DNA of 7,868 nucleotides from Chloroflexota bacterium (GTDB taxonomy: Bacteria; Chloroflexota; Limnocylindria; Limnocylindrales; CSP1-4). The notes beneath the pieces were generated by a model. The model was given only the letters and a program-made list of their open reading frames with translations. It did no database searches and was not told the origin of the DNA. The DNA lies in contig DAIDTV010000071.1 in the NCBI GenBank assembly GCA_027457005.1, positions 1 through 7,868 of the forward strand. The letters are read 5' to 3'. The position numbers and the translations under genes were made by a program. Positions 1-5,701 of the stretch are shown in pieces; position 1 is the stretch's first letter; every line of letters starts with the position of its first letter.

Positions 1-456
1 CGGACCCGGCTCGGGCCCCGGCGCGACGGGGTATCCCGCCAGGCTCCAGTCGCTCCACGACCCCACGTACAGGATCGGGTCGGGCAGGCCGGCCAGCCGC
101 ATGGCCAGCGCGTGGTGCAGGGCGGACGTGCCGCTGCCGCAGTACGTCACCACCGGCCGCTCCCCGTCCGCGCCGAGCTCGTGGAAGCGCTGGGCGAGCG
201 CGTCGGGCGGCAGGGGGTGGCGCCCGGGGCCCTGCCGCGCGCTGAGGTCCTCGTCGAGGGCCAGGTGGAGGGCACCCGGCAGGTGTCCCGCGTCGTACGC
301 CGCGCGGCCCGCACCGGGCCGTCCCAGGTACCAGCGCGCGTCGACGATCCGCAGGTCGGGGTCGCCCAGGCGGGCCAGCAGCGCCTCGGGGGAGATCAAC
401 GGAGAGGGGCGGGCCACGCCACGGGACGGCCGGCGCGGCGCAGGCGCCTCGCTCAT
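1..456 (-). CDS. single-domain rhodanese-type sulfurtransferase (3' end at or just beyond window edge)
   Basis: Likely thiosulfate or 3-mercaptopyruvate sulfurtransferase, moving sulfane sulfur through a cysteine persulfide in the cytoplasm. From the ATG at 456 the frame stays open for 152 residues to the window edge. An N-terminal rhodanese signature is seen at about 36-80 (IVDARWYL, AGHLPGALHLDLD, GRHPLP). The active-site loop CGSGTSA is at 106-112 with catalytic Cys106, and GSWSDW is at 132-137. Two-domain enzymes of this family usually run to about 270-300 residues. Here the first half resembles domain 1 and the second half the catalytic part of domain 2, so only one domain remains. Family members usually end soon after GSWSxW, so the stop is probably just outside the window. 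The start follows a GGGGGG-rich stretch, 34 nt after the MTAP stop, which suggests co-transcription. Family call sure; substrate open. Confidence 0.87.
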   Translation of the reverse strand, partial: MSEAPAPRRPSRGVARPSPLISPEALLARLGDPDLRIVDARWYLGRPGAGRAAYDAGHLPGALHLALDEDLSARQGPGRHPLPPDALAQRFHELGADGERPVVTYCGSGTSALHHALAMRLAGLPDPILYVGSWSDWSLAGYPVAPGPEPGP

Positions 457-490
457 GGACCGGCCCCCCGCTCGAGACCCCGTCGGCGCA

Positions 491-1477
491 TCAGCCCGCC
501 GGCAGCTCTCCGCCGAGCAGGAGCGCGAGCTGGCGCACCCGCTCCCGGTCGACCGCCGCGGGATCGGTCTGGATCGCGCCCGACAGCGCCGAGGCGCAGG
601 CGCAGTGGTCGCGGCCGGGCGCGCCGGTGGTCGCGATCCGGCGCAGGATGGCCCTGGCCGACGCGACGTTGGCTCCCAGGTTCGCCACCACCTGGGCGAC
701 GGTCACCGCCTCCTCGCCCTCGTGCCAGCAGTCGTAGTCGGTGGCATACGCGAGCATTCCGTAGCACAGCTCGGCCTCGCGTGCGAGCTTGGCCTCCGGC
801 AGCCCGGTCATGCCGATCACGCTGGCGCCCCAGCTGCGGTACAGGTGCGACTCGGCCCGGGTCGAGAACTGGGGCCCCTCCATCGCGACGTACGTGCCGC
901 CCCGGTGGACCCGGCGCGCCGCCGCGGTCCCGGCTACGGCCGCATCCGCGTCCCGGAACACCGCCCCGGCCTCATCGGCGAGGCGCGCCGACAGGACCGG
1001 GCAGAACGGGTCGGCGAACGCGACGTGCACCACCACGCCACCGCCGTAGAGGGTGGCGGCACGGTCCTTCGTGCGGTCGATGAACTGGTCCGGCACGACC
1101 ACGTCCCGGGGCCGGATCTCGTCGCGCATGGAGCCGCAGGCGGAGACGGCCACCACGGATCCCGCGCCGAGCAGCTTGAGCGCGTAGATGTTGGCCCGGT
1201 AGGGCACCTCCGACGGAGTGAGCCGGTGGCCCCGTCCATGTCGCGGCAGGAACGCGACGCGGGTCGGGCCGAGCGACCCCACCACCAGGGCATCGGACGG
1301 CGGGCCGTAGGGCGTCTGGGGGCGCACCTCGACCACGTCGCTCAGGCCCTCGATCTCGTAGAGCCCCGACCCACCGATCACGGCAAGCGAGGCCTCGGCG
1401 AGGGCCGGGAGCCCCTGCCGGGCGCGCTCCGTCGCCGCGCGGGCACGGGCCGATTCGATCCGCCCGGGCGCGCTCAC
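491..1477 (-). CDS. mtnP: S-methyl-5'-thioadenosine phosphorylase (MTAP)
   Basis: Phosphorolyses 5'-methylthioadenosine to adenine and 5-methylthioribose-1-phosphate, the first committed step of methionine salvage after polyamine synthesis; cytoplasmic, PNP/MTAP family 2. From the GTG at 1477 it has 328 residues. Visible motifs: GGSG at 35-38, RHG at 79-81, SACGS at 112-116, QFIDRT at 131-136, GTYVAMEGPQFSTRAES at 194-210, GMTGLPEAKLAREAELCY from 222. TDYDCW at 246-251 carries the two Asp residues (247, 249) that mark 6-aminopurine preference, where guanosine/inosine phosphorylases have Asn. The C-terminal part (CACASALSGAIQTDP, 292-306) matches a tail common in bacterial MTAPs. About 28 residues precede the conserved core. 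The GTG overlaps the PAP2 stop as GTGA, with only a distant GAGGG upstream, suggesting translational coupling. No mtnA is in the window. A broader nucleoside specificity cannot be excluded. Confidence 0.92.
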   Translation of the reverse strand: MSAPGRIESARARAATERARQGLPALAEASLAVIGGSGLYEIEGLSDVVEVRPQTPYGPPSDALVVGSLGPTRVAFLPRHGRGHRLTPSEVPYRANIYALKLLGAGSVVAVSACGSMRDEIRPRDVVVPDQFIDRTKDRAATLYGGGVVVHVAFADPFCPVLSARLADEAGAVFRDADAAVAGTAAARRVHRGGTYVAMEGPQFSTRAESHLYRSWGASVIGMTGLPEAKLAREAELCYGMLAYATDYDCWHEGEEAVTVAQVVANLGANVASARAILRRIATTGAPGRDHCACASALSGAIQTDPAAVDRERVRQLALLLGGELPAG

Positions 1478-2763
1478 GGCGCGGTTCGCCCTCGCCTGAT
1501 CACGGCGACGGCGACGAGCCACACGCCCACCACGAGCACGGCCCACGGCACGAGATACAGCCAGGTTGCCGTGTCCCTGGCACGCTCCATCGTCTGCACG
1601 CCCTCCACGCCCACCGCCGCGATGACGGCCCCGAGCACGAGTCGCGGCCACGAGACGGTGGACGGGAAGGTGGTGACCCACTCCCGGACGCCACCCATGC
1701 TGCCCACCCCCAGCGTGTCGTCGCGCAGGCGCGCCAGGCGCCGCTGCACCGCCGGCGCCCGAACGATCACGTAGTACGAGACGTAGGCGTAGGCCACGCC
1801 TCCGATGCAGTCGATCAGCCAGTGATCTCCGGTGTACATGACCGAGAAGGCGACCAGCAGCGTATAGGCGAACCCGATCCAGCCGATCCTGCCGAACGCC
1901 CGGCGCAGGACCAGGAACGAGAGGAACGGATACGCCACGTGCAGGGACGGCCACGCGGCGAACCCGTTCGGGTTCACGTCGTAGAACGCGTACGTGTAGA
2001 TGTAGTCGGCCTTGAATCCGAAGAAGTTGGCGAGGGTGTCGAAGGCGCCTGGCTTGAGGTAGGAGATGGCCGCTTGACCGTTCGGGCTGTTGAGCGCACC
2101 CACCTGCGCCGCGTACCACGGCGGAGCCGTGGGGATCAGCACGAACGTCACGAAGCCCCAGAGGCTGAGCAGGATCAGGGCCGCCACGAAGTCGTAGTAG
2201 TGCGCGCGCCGCCACACCCACAGGATGAAGCCGGTCACGAGCGGCAGCGCGAAGTGCAGCATGTAGACCACCGTGGCGATCTCCGCCACGATGTCCACCC
2301 CGGTCGCGGGATGGAAGGCGTCCTGCAGGAGCTGGGACGGGATATGCCCCAGGGCCACCAGCCGCTCGGCCGTCACCATGTCGGTGATGTGAACCGGCAG
2401 CCCGACGTTGTCGGCCAGCCCCCGCATCAGCTCGTAGGCCAGAAAGAGCGCGACGAACGGCAGCCAGTCGCGGAGGAAGAGCCGGCCCCGGCCCAGCAGC
2501 ACGGCGCCGAGCCCGAAGGCCACGGCCATCACGTCGGGCGTGATCTCGATGCCGCGCAGGAACATGAGGAGCACGACCAGCGCGCTGTAGATCACCACGA
2601 GCGTCATGAGCAGCCGCTCGTTGCGCCTGCCGAGGGTGTGCACGGGTGCCTGGCCGGCCGGCAACGTCTCTCCGGCGGTCGTGCCGGCCCCGGCGGTCGT
2701 GCCGGCCCCGGCGGTCGCGCCGATCGAATCGGCGCGTGCCGCGCCGGGTGTGTCGCCGTGCAT
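1474..2763 (-). CDS. Aur1/PAP2_3-type integral membrane phosphatase or phosphotransferase
   Basis: A polytopic membrane enzyme of the PAP2 superfamily, Aur1/Ipt1-like (PAP2_3) branch. Members hydrolyse or transfer phosphate or phospho-head groups on lipids such as phosphatidic acid, inositol-phosphoryl lipids or undecaprenyl pyrophosphate. The ATG at 2763 gives 429 residues. Seen (that numbering): a Gly/Ala/Thr-rich N-terminal tail (1-45), about nine hydrophobic segments starting near 53, IPTAPPWYAA at 210-219, the C2-type motif WPSLHVAYP at 271-279 (His275), and the C3-type motif YTGDHWLIDCIGG at 310-322 (His314, Asp318). Two more hydrophobic segments follow at about 372-388 and 401-422, an addition at the C-terminus. 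A GTG directly before the ATG would add one residue. No good ribosome-binding site precedes either. It overlaps the downstream MTAP start by 4 nt. The true substrate cannot be told from sequence. Confidence 0.88.
   Translation of the reverse strand: MHGDTPGAARADSIGATAGAGTTAGAGTTAGETLPAGQAPVHTLGRRNERLLMTLVVIYSALVVLLMFLRGIEITPDVMAVAFGLGAVLLGRGRLFLRDWLPFVALFLAYELMRGLADNVGLPVHITDMVTAERLVALGHIPSQLLQDAFHPATGVDIVAEIATVVYMLHFALPLVTGFILWVWRRAHYYDFVAALILLSLWGFVTFVLIPTAPPWYAAQVGALNSPNGQAAISYLKPGAFDTLANFFGFKADYIYTYAFYDVNPNGFAAWPSLHVAYPFLSFLVLRRAFGRIGWIGFAYTLLVAFSVMYTGDHWLIDCIGGVAYAYVSYYVIVRAPAVQRRLARLRDDTLGVGSMGGVREWVTTFPSTVSWPRLVLGAVIAAVGVEGVQTMERARDTATWLYLVPWAVLVVGVWLVAVAVIRRGRTAP
2673..2717 (-). repeat. 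18-bp tandem repeat inside the PAP2 gene N-terminus
   Basis: Two identical 18-bp units (plus strand CGGCGGTCGTGCCGGCCC at 2673-2690 and 2691-2708) are followed by a 9-bp partial third (2709-2717). They encode the repeated Ala-Gly-Ala-Gly-Thr-Thr stretch in the non-membrane N-terminal tail. The length is a multiple of three, so copy-number change would keep the frame. Confidence 0.85.
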
Positions 2764-2821
2764 CACGATCGAGGAGCGTCCGTCATCTGGACCCCGAGCT
2801 GCGGAGTGGCGGAGGGGGAGA

Positions 2822-2836
2822 CAGACATGCTGTCCG
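2822..2836. promoter_or_regulatory. short inverted repeat GACAG-N5-CTGTC upstream of the PAP2 gene
   Basis: Perfect 5-bp arms (2822-2826 and 2832-2836) around ACATG. It lies immediately downstream of the possible extended -10 element, at the position expected for the transcription start. It could be a repressor operator or a small 5'-UTR hairpin. The arms are short, so chance is quite possible. Confidence 0.3.
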
Positions 2837-2842
2837 GCGGAT

Positions 2843-2851
2843 TATGGCAAG
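2843..2851 (-). promoter_or_regulatory. candidate extended -10 promoter for PAP2-mtnP-rhodanese
   Basis: On the minus strand the 126-nt gap between kinase and PAP2 reads TGCCATAAT, a TGn extension followed by a -10 hexamer with 5 of 6 matches to TATAAT. It stands out as A/T-rich in an otherwise very GC-rich gap. No convincing -35 hexamer is seen 16-19 nt upstream, which an extended -10 may tolerate. Transcription would start near 2836 and give a leader of about 70 nt before the ATG at 2763. Confidence 0.4.
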
Positions 2852-2889
2852 GATCGCGCCGGACCGTCGTGAGGGGGGCGAACGGCTCG

Positions 2890-3756
2890 TCAGCCGAGCG
2901 CGAGCGGGTCGTCCTCCGCGATCGGCGCCGGGTGCTCCGCGTCGGACGCATGCCACACCGGCAGGCTGAAGGAGATCGACGTGCCGCTCGGGGCCGGGTC
3001 GAACCAGATCTCGCCGCCGTGGGCCTCCACCAGGCGGCGGCACACGTAGAGGCCGACGCCTGATCCGGGGACGCCGGCGGTACGGGCGCGGGCGCCGCGG
3101 TAGAACGGCTCGAAGACGTGGGGGCGGTCCTCGGGATCGACGCCGGGGCCCTCGTCCTGGACGCTCACGATCACGCTGTCGCCGGCACCGCGCGCGCGGA
3201 TGGTCACCCCGGTCGAGCCCCCGCCATGCCGGCGGGCATTCGTCACCAGGTTCCTGATCACGTGGAGCACCCACGCGGCATCCACCTCGACGAGCGGAAG
3301 ACCCGCGGCGACATCGCACGTGACCTCGCCGCTGTCGCCCGCCGCCAGCTCGCGCGCCGCGTGCTCGATCAGCCAGGAGATGGCGATGGGTTCGCGCTGC
3401 AGGGCGGGGCGCTCGTCGTCCGCCAGGCCTACGAGCTCGTCGGCGCACTCTGTCAGCGTGGTGGCGGCGGAGATGATCCGCTCGAGGTACTGGCGGCGGG
3501 TGGCCGCGTCCAGCGCCAGGTGCTGCAGGCTCTGGCTGTACCCGCTCACGAGGGCGAGCGTGGAGCGGAGCTCGTGCGCCGCTGCGGCGGCGAGGATCGA
3601 GCGCAGCGTCTTCGGGGGAACGCCGGCGTCCGGGATCTGCGCGGGCTGCCCGCCCCCGGCGGTTCGCGCCGGCCCCGCAACCCCGGCCGGACCCGGCGAC
3701 TCTGCGGGCGCCGCCACGGGAAATCCCGGCGGTGGCTGGTCGATCCTCAGGACCAT
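2890..3756 (-). CDS. soluble orphan sensor histidine kinase (HisKA-HATPase_c only)
   Basis: Two-component sensor kinase core that should autophosphorylate on His and pass phosphate to a response regulator not present in the window. 288 residues from the ATG at 3756, chosen because GGAGGAGG lies 9 nt upstream. An in-frame start at 3816 would begin inside the terminator hairpin loop. Order: a Pro/Gly/Ala-rich low-complexity tail (1-50); an H-box around HELRSTL (His61) in a dimerisation helix pair to about 118; then HATPase_c with N-box NLVTNARRHGG (169-179), G1 box DEGPGVD (201-207), F box FEPFYRG (215-221) and G2 box GSGVGLYVCRRL (231-242). There is no transmembrane segment and no PAS, GAF or HAMP region. 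The H-box has Ser-Thr where HELRTPL is usual, so the conserved proline is missing. The ATP site looks intact, so activity is likely. The gene sits alone between a terminator and the PAP2 promoter region. Confidence 0.86.
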   Translation of the reverse strand: MVLRIDQPPPGFPVAAPAESPGPAGVAGPARTAGGGQPAQIPDAGVPPKTLRSILAAAAAHELRSTLALVSGYSQSLQHLALDAATRRQYLERIISAATTLTECADELVGLADDERPALQREPIAISWLIEHAARELAAGDSGEVTCDVAAGLPLVEVDAAWVLHVIRNLVTNARRHGGGSTGVTIRARGAGDSVIVSVQDEGPGVDPEDRPHVFEPFYRGARARTAGVPGSGVGLYVCRRLVEAHGGEIWFDPAPSGTSISFSLPVWHASDAEHPAPIAEDDPLALG

Positions 3757-3794
3757 GGAGAAGGGCCTCCTCCGGTTGCGACCCGGCTCGGCGG

Positions 3795-3830
3795 AAAACA
3801 AAACCCGCCCCGACACAACGCCGGGGCGGG
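3795..3830 (-). terminator. intrinsic terminator after the glpP-like pair
   Basis: On the minus strand a perfect 9-bp, almost all-GC stem (CCCGCCCCG pairing with CGGGGCGGG, loop 3813-3821) is followed at once by TTTTGTTTT (3803-3795). This is the classic Rho-independent form. It lies 42 nt past the TAG of the diverged glpP-like gene and 38 nt before the kinase ATG. It should end the upstream operon, or act as a conditional terminator ahead of the kinase gene. No clear promoter is visible in the short space between it and the kinase. Confidence 0.87.
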
Positions 3831-3872
3831 ACCTGTCCGAGTCATGGTCCCGGAGCTTGGGCTGAACGTTTT

Positions 3873-4460
3873 CTAGTCGCCGCCACCGCGCTTGTCAAGG
3901 GCGTACCAGCCCGGTGTGCCCTCCCGGGCCATCTCCAGCGCACATCCCGGGCGAACCACCACGCTGTCGGCACACCGCAGCAGGGCCCACGCCTGCTCCG
4001 CGGTCTCGACGAAGCCGTACGCAACCAGGGGCCGGGGCAGCCGCTCCACCTCGGCGGGCGGAAGATGGTCCAGCACGGGTCCGGGCGAGAGCACCGTTCC
4101 GATGCCCGGCTCGCGGGGGTGACCTTCGAGCGACCGGGCCAGCCCCGTGGAGTCGAACGCGAAGACGTGGAGGAGCGCGGTCCGACCCAGGGCCGCCACG
4201 CGACTCGCCACGGCCGGGCGGCGCGTGATCACCACATCCACCCCCAGCTCCACGGCCAGGAACCGGGCGGCGGCCGCGTCGGCGTTGAGCCCCTCGACGC
4301 TGTCGAGGTCGACCGCCAGCGTCGTCGATGCCCTGCCCGCGGCGGCGATCAGCGCCATCAGGTCGAGATCGCGCAGCAGGACGCCGGACTCGAACCCGGG
4401 GGGCGGGACGAGCACCTCGTGCCCGTTGGAGGCCACGAAGACCGGCGTCAGGAGTCGCAT
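3873..4460 (-). CDS. diverged GlpP-like paralogue (TIM-barrel antiterminator family)
   Basis: 195 residues. By eye it aligns along its length with the neighbouring GlpP: VLLRDLDLMALIAAAG (27-42) with the FVLRADGLQL region, LAVDLDSVEGL (48-58) with VAVHLDLIDGV, VDVVITRRPAVASRVAALG (74-92) with ADAVISSHGQL, LLHVFAFDSTGLARSL (96-111) with AIHRLLLVRRGLLDAAL, and SPGPV plus LVAYGFVETAEQAWAL (145-160) with LPGVI and LLAGGFIRNEAQARAAL. It lacks the first helix region. It has also changed positions conserved in GlpP: His of HxDLI is Asp, and the barrel-end GxxxxTT is VVVRP. So it probably keeps the fold but binds a different ligand or none, perhaps as a partner of GlpP. The start is firm: GAGGTGA, which contains the upstream stop, lies 7 nt before the ATG. 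The gene is followed by a terminator. RNA-binding function is not shown. Confidence 0.75.
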   Translation of the reverse strand: MRLLTPVFVASNGHEVLVPPPGFESGVLLRDLDLMALIAAAGRASTTLAVDLDSVEGLNADAAAARFLAVELGVDVVITRRPAVASRVAALGRTALLHVFAFDSTGLARSLEGHPREPGIGTVLSPGPVLDHLPPAEVERLPRPLVAYGFVETAEQAWALLRCADSVVVRPGCALEMAREGTPGWYALDKRGGGD

Positions 4461-4467
4461 GACCGGC

Positions 4468-5082
4468 TCACCTCAGGTCCACCGCCCAGAGGTTCTCGGC
4501 GCTGGTGGTCACCCCGACGGCACCGGCCGCGAGCGCGGCACGCGCCTGCGCCTCGTTCCGGATGAACCCGCCGGCGAGCAACGGGACGTCGAGCGACGGC
4601 ATGAGCGCCCTGACCTCGGGAAGGATGACGCCGGGCAGCACCTCCACGATGTCCGCCCCCGACCTCGAGGTGGCGGCAAGCGCCGCGTCGAGGAGCCCGC
4701 GGCGCACCAGCAGCAGCCGGTGGATGGCCACCATCCCCTCGTGACGGATCGCCGGCATGAGCTGGCCGTGCGAGCTGATCACCGCGTCTGCCCCGGCGTG
4801 GCCGAGCCACCGCACGCCCGCCCGGTCGGGTCGGACGCCGTCGATGAGGTCCAGGTGGACGGCGACGAGCTTCCCCGCGTCGTGCACCCTGGTCACCAGT
4901 GGCCGCAGCTGGAGCCCGTCGGCGCGAAGCACGAACACGATGCCCACCGGGCTGGAGAGCGCGGCGGCCAGCCGATCGTGTTCCACGAGCGCCGCGCAGC
5001 ACGGCGTCGCGAGCAGCCGGGCATGGAACGCACGGACCTTCGGGTCGGAACGGATCATCGGCACCGGCACGCAACCCAGCAC
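4468..5082 (-). CDS. glpP: glycerol-3-phosphate responsive antiterminator, GlpP family
   Basis: In Bacillus, GlpP binds glycerol-3-phosphate and the glpD mRNA leader, prevents termination and stabilises the message; it is a cytoplasmic TIM-barrel protein of about 190 residues. Here 204 residues show the family pattern in order: IVFVLRADGLQL (48-59), AVHLDLIDGV (74-83), ADAVISSHGQL (98-108, family usually IST), VAIHRLLL (118-125), ADIVEVLPGVILPEV (143-157), LLAGGFIRNEAQ (168-179) and AGAVGVTTSAENLW (186-199). The start is uncertain: GTG at 5082 sits 12 nt after the hemerythrin-like stop, while an ATG at 5058 would drop eight residues without touching the conserved core; neither has a strong ribosome-binding site. 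No glpF, glpK or glpD gene is in the window, so its target is unknown. Tight packing with both neighbours indicates one transcript. Confidence 0.9.
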   Translation of the reverse strand: MLGCVPVPMIRSDPKVRAFHARLLATPCCAALVEHDRLAAALSSPVGIVFVLRADGLQLRPLVTRVHDAGKLVAVHLDLIDGVRPDRAGVRWLGHAGADAVISSHGQLMPAIRHEGMVAIHRLLLVRRGLLDAALAATSRSGADIVEVLPGVILPEVRALMPSLDVPLLAGGFIRNEAQARAALAAGAVGVTTSAENLWAVDLR

Positions 5083-5094
5083 GCCGGCCCGAGA

Positions 5095-5553
5095 TCAGGC
5101 ACTCGCGAGCCCGAGCATGGGTGCCAGGATCCGGTCCTGCTGCTCAAGGTGCGCACGCAGCGCGGCCGCCAGGTCGCGCAGATGCGCCCGCACGTCGCGA
5201 AGCTCCCGCCGGGTCGGCGCGCGCCGCCGCACGCTCCAGTCCGCCTCGACCCGCTGGATCCGGCCGCGGACCTGCTTCAGCTGCCGGCGCAGAAGGCGGC
5301 TGGCCAGCGGGCTGCCGGCCACGCGGTCGATCACCGGATGGCAGAGCGCCTCTTCCCAGTCGAGGTACGGGAGGACGTGCTGCTCGATCGCGTCCAGCAG
5401 GCCCCGGGCGCTTCCGCCGCCGAGCGCGGCCAGGACGTCGCCTGCTCCATCGGCGGCCTGCATCATGCGTGCGACGACCTGGGCGATCTCGTGCTGCTCC
5501 TCGCGCCACGTGCGCCGCACGGCAGACGCGGCACGACCTTCGGCGAGCGACAT
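5095..5553 (-). CDS. hemerythrin HHE-like four-helix-bundle protein
   Basis: 152 residues, helical throughout, soluble, no signal peptide. The pattern fits the hemerythrin HHE cation-binding fold: EEQHEIAQ (18-25, His21) in helix 1, HVLPYLDWEEALCHP (59-73) in helix 2, a long Arg-rich helix 3 (86-106), and HLEQQDRILAPML (135-147) in helix 4. Such proteins bind a di-iron centre for O2, NO or redox sensing. Two usual ligands look changed: Tyr63 stands where VLPHxxxEE has His, and Gln139-Asp140 where the last helix has Glu-Glu, so metal binding may be altered or lost. I chose the ATG at 5553 because GGGAGG lies 9 nt upstream. The ATG at 5610 would add 19 residues, but its GGAGG touches the start codon. 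The stop is 12 nt before the glpP GTG, suggesting co-translation. Fold call is moderate to good; function unknown. Confidence 0.7.
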   Translation of the reverse strand: MSLAEGRAASAVRRTWREEQHEIAQVVARMMQAADGAGDVLAALGGGSARGLLDAIEQHVLPYLDWEEALCHPVIDRVAGSPLASRLLRRQLKQVRGRIQRVEADWSVRRRAPTRRELRDVRAHLRDLAAALRAHLEQQDRILAPMLGLASA

Positions 5554-5701
5554 CCCAGCCAGCCTCCCGGCGACTCCAGCGAACGTTGGCCGGCACGAAT
5601 ACTGGCGCATCCTCCGCCGCGCCGCCAGAGGATTCCGTCATGGAACGCCCCGGACGGGCGCGCCTCGAAGTCTGTCTCGAGGCCGCCGGCGCTGCGGCGG
5701 G
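5554..5701 (-). other. 148-nt intergenic stretch with two adjacent hairpins
   Basis: Between the APH-like stop and the HHE start. Two small inverted repeats lie next to each other. GCCTCGA/TCGAGGC has an 8-nt loop (5662-5683); CGCCC/GGGCG has a 5-nt loop (5646-5660). Neither has a T-tract on the minus strand, so they are not clear intrinsic terminators. They may be a Rho-type end, an operator or mRNA structure. No convincing sigma-70 promoter was found here, though this is the largest gap in the upstream gene group and the natural place for one. Confidence 0.4.

Noticed and set aside
101..1774. 557-residue open frame on the plus strand
   Set aside because: It covers the rhodanese, MTAP and PAP2 genes in antisense, with low-complexity Arg-rich composition and no domain pattern.
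1478..2221. Upstream extension of the MTAP frame to 2221
   Set aside because: This part overlaps the PAP2 gene in another frame and is Arg/Gly-rich; the MTAP core begins after the GTG at 1477.
2883..2896. Small hairpin CGGCT-N4-AGCCG at the kinase stop codon as a terminator
   Set aside because: The stem is only five base pairs and no T-tract follows on the minus strand.
1822..3063. 413-residue plus-strand frame rich in His/Glu/Arg
   Set aside because: This is the antisense of PAP2 hydrophobic codons and the kinase end; the composition follows from the complementary codons and no family is recognisable.
3757..3816. Earlier kinase start at 3816
   Set aside because: It would begin inside the terminator loop and lacks a ribosome-binding site, while 3756 has GGAGGAGG at good distance.
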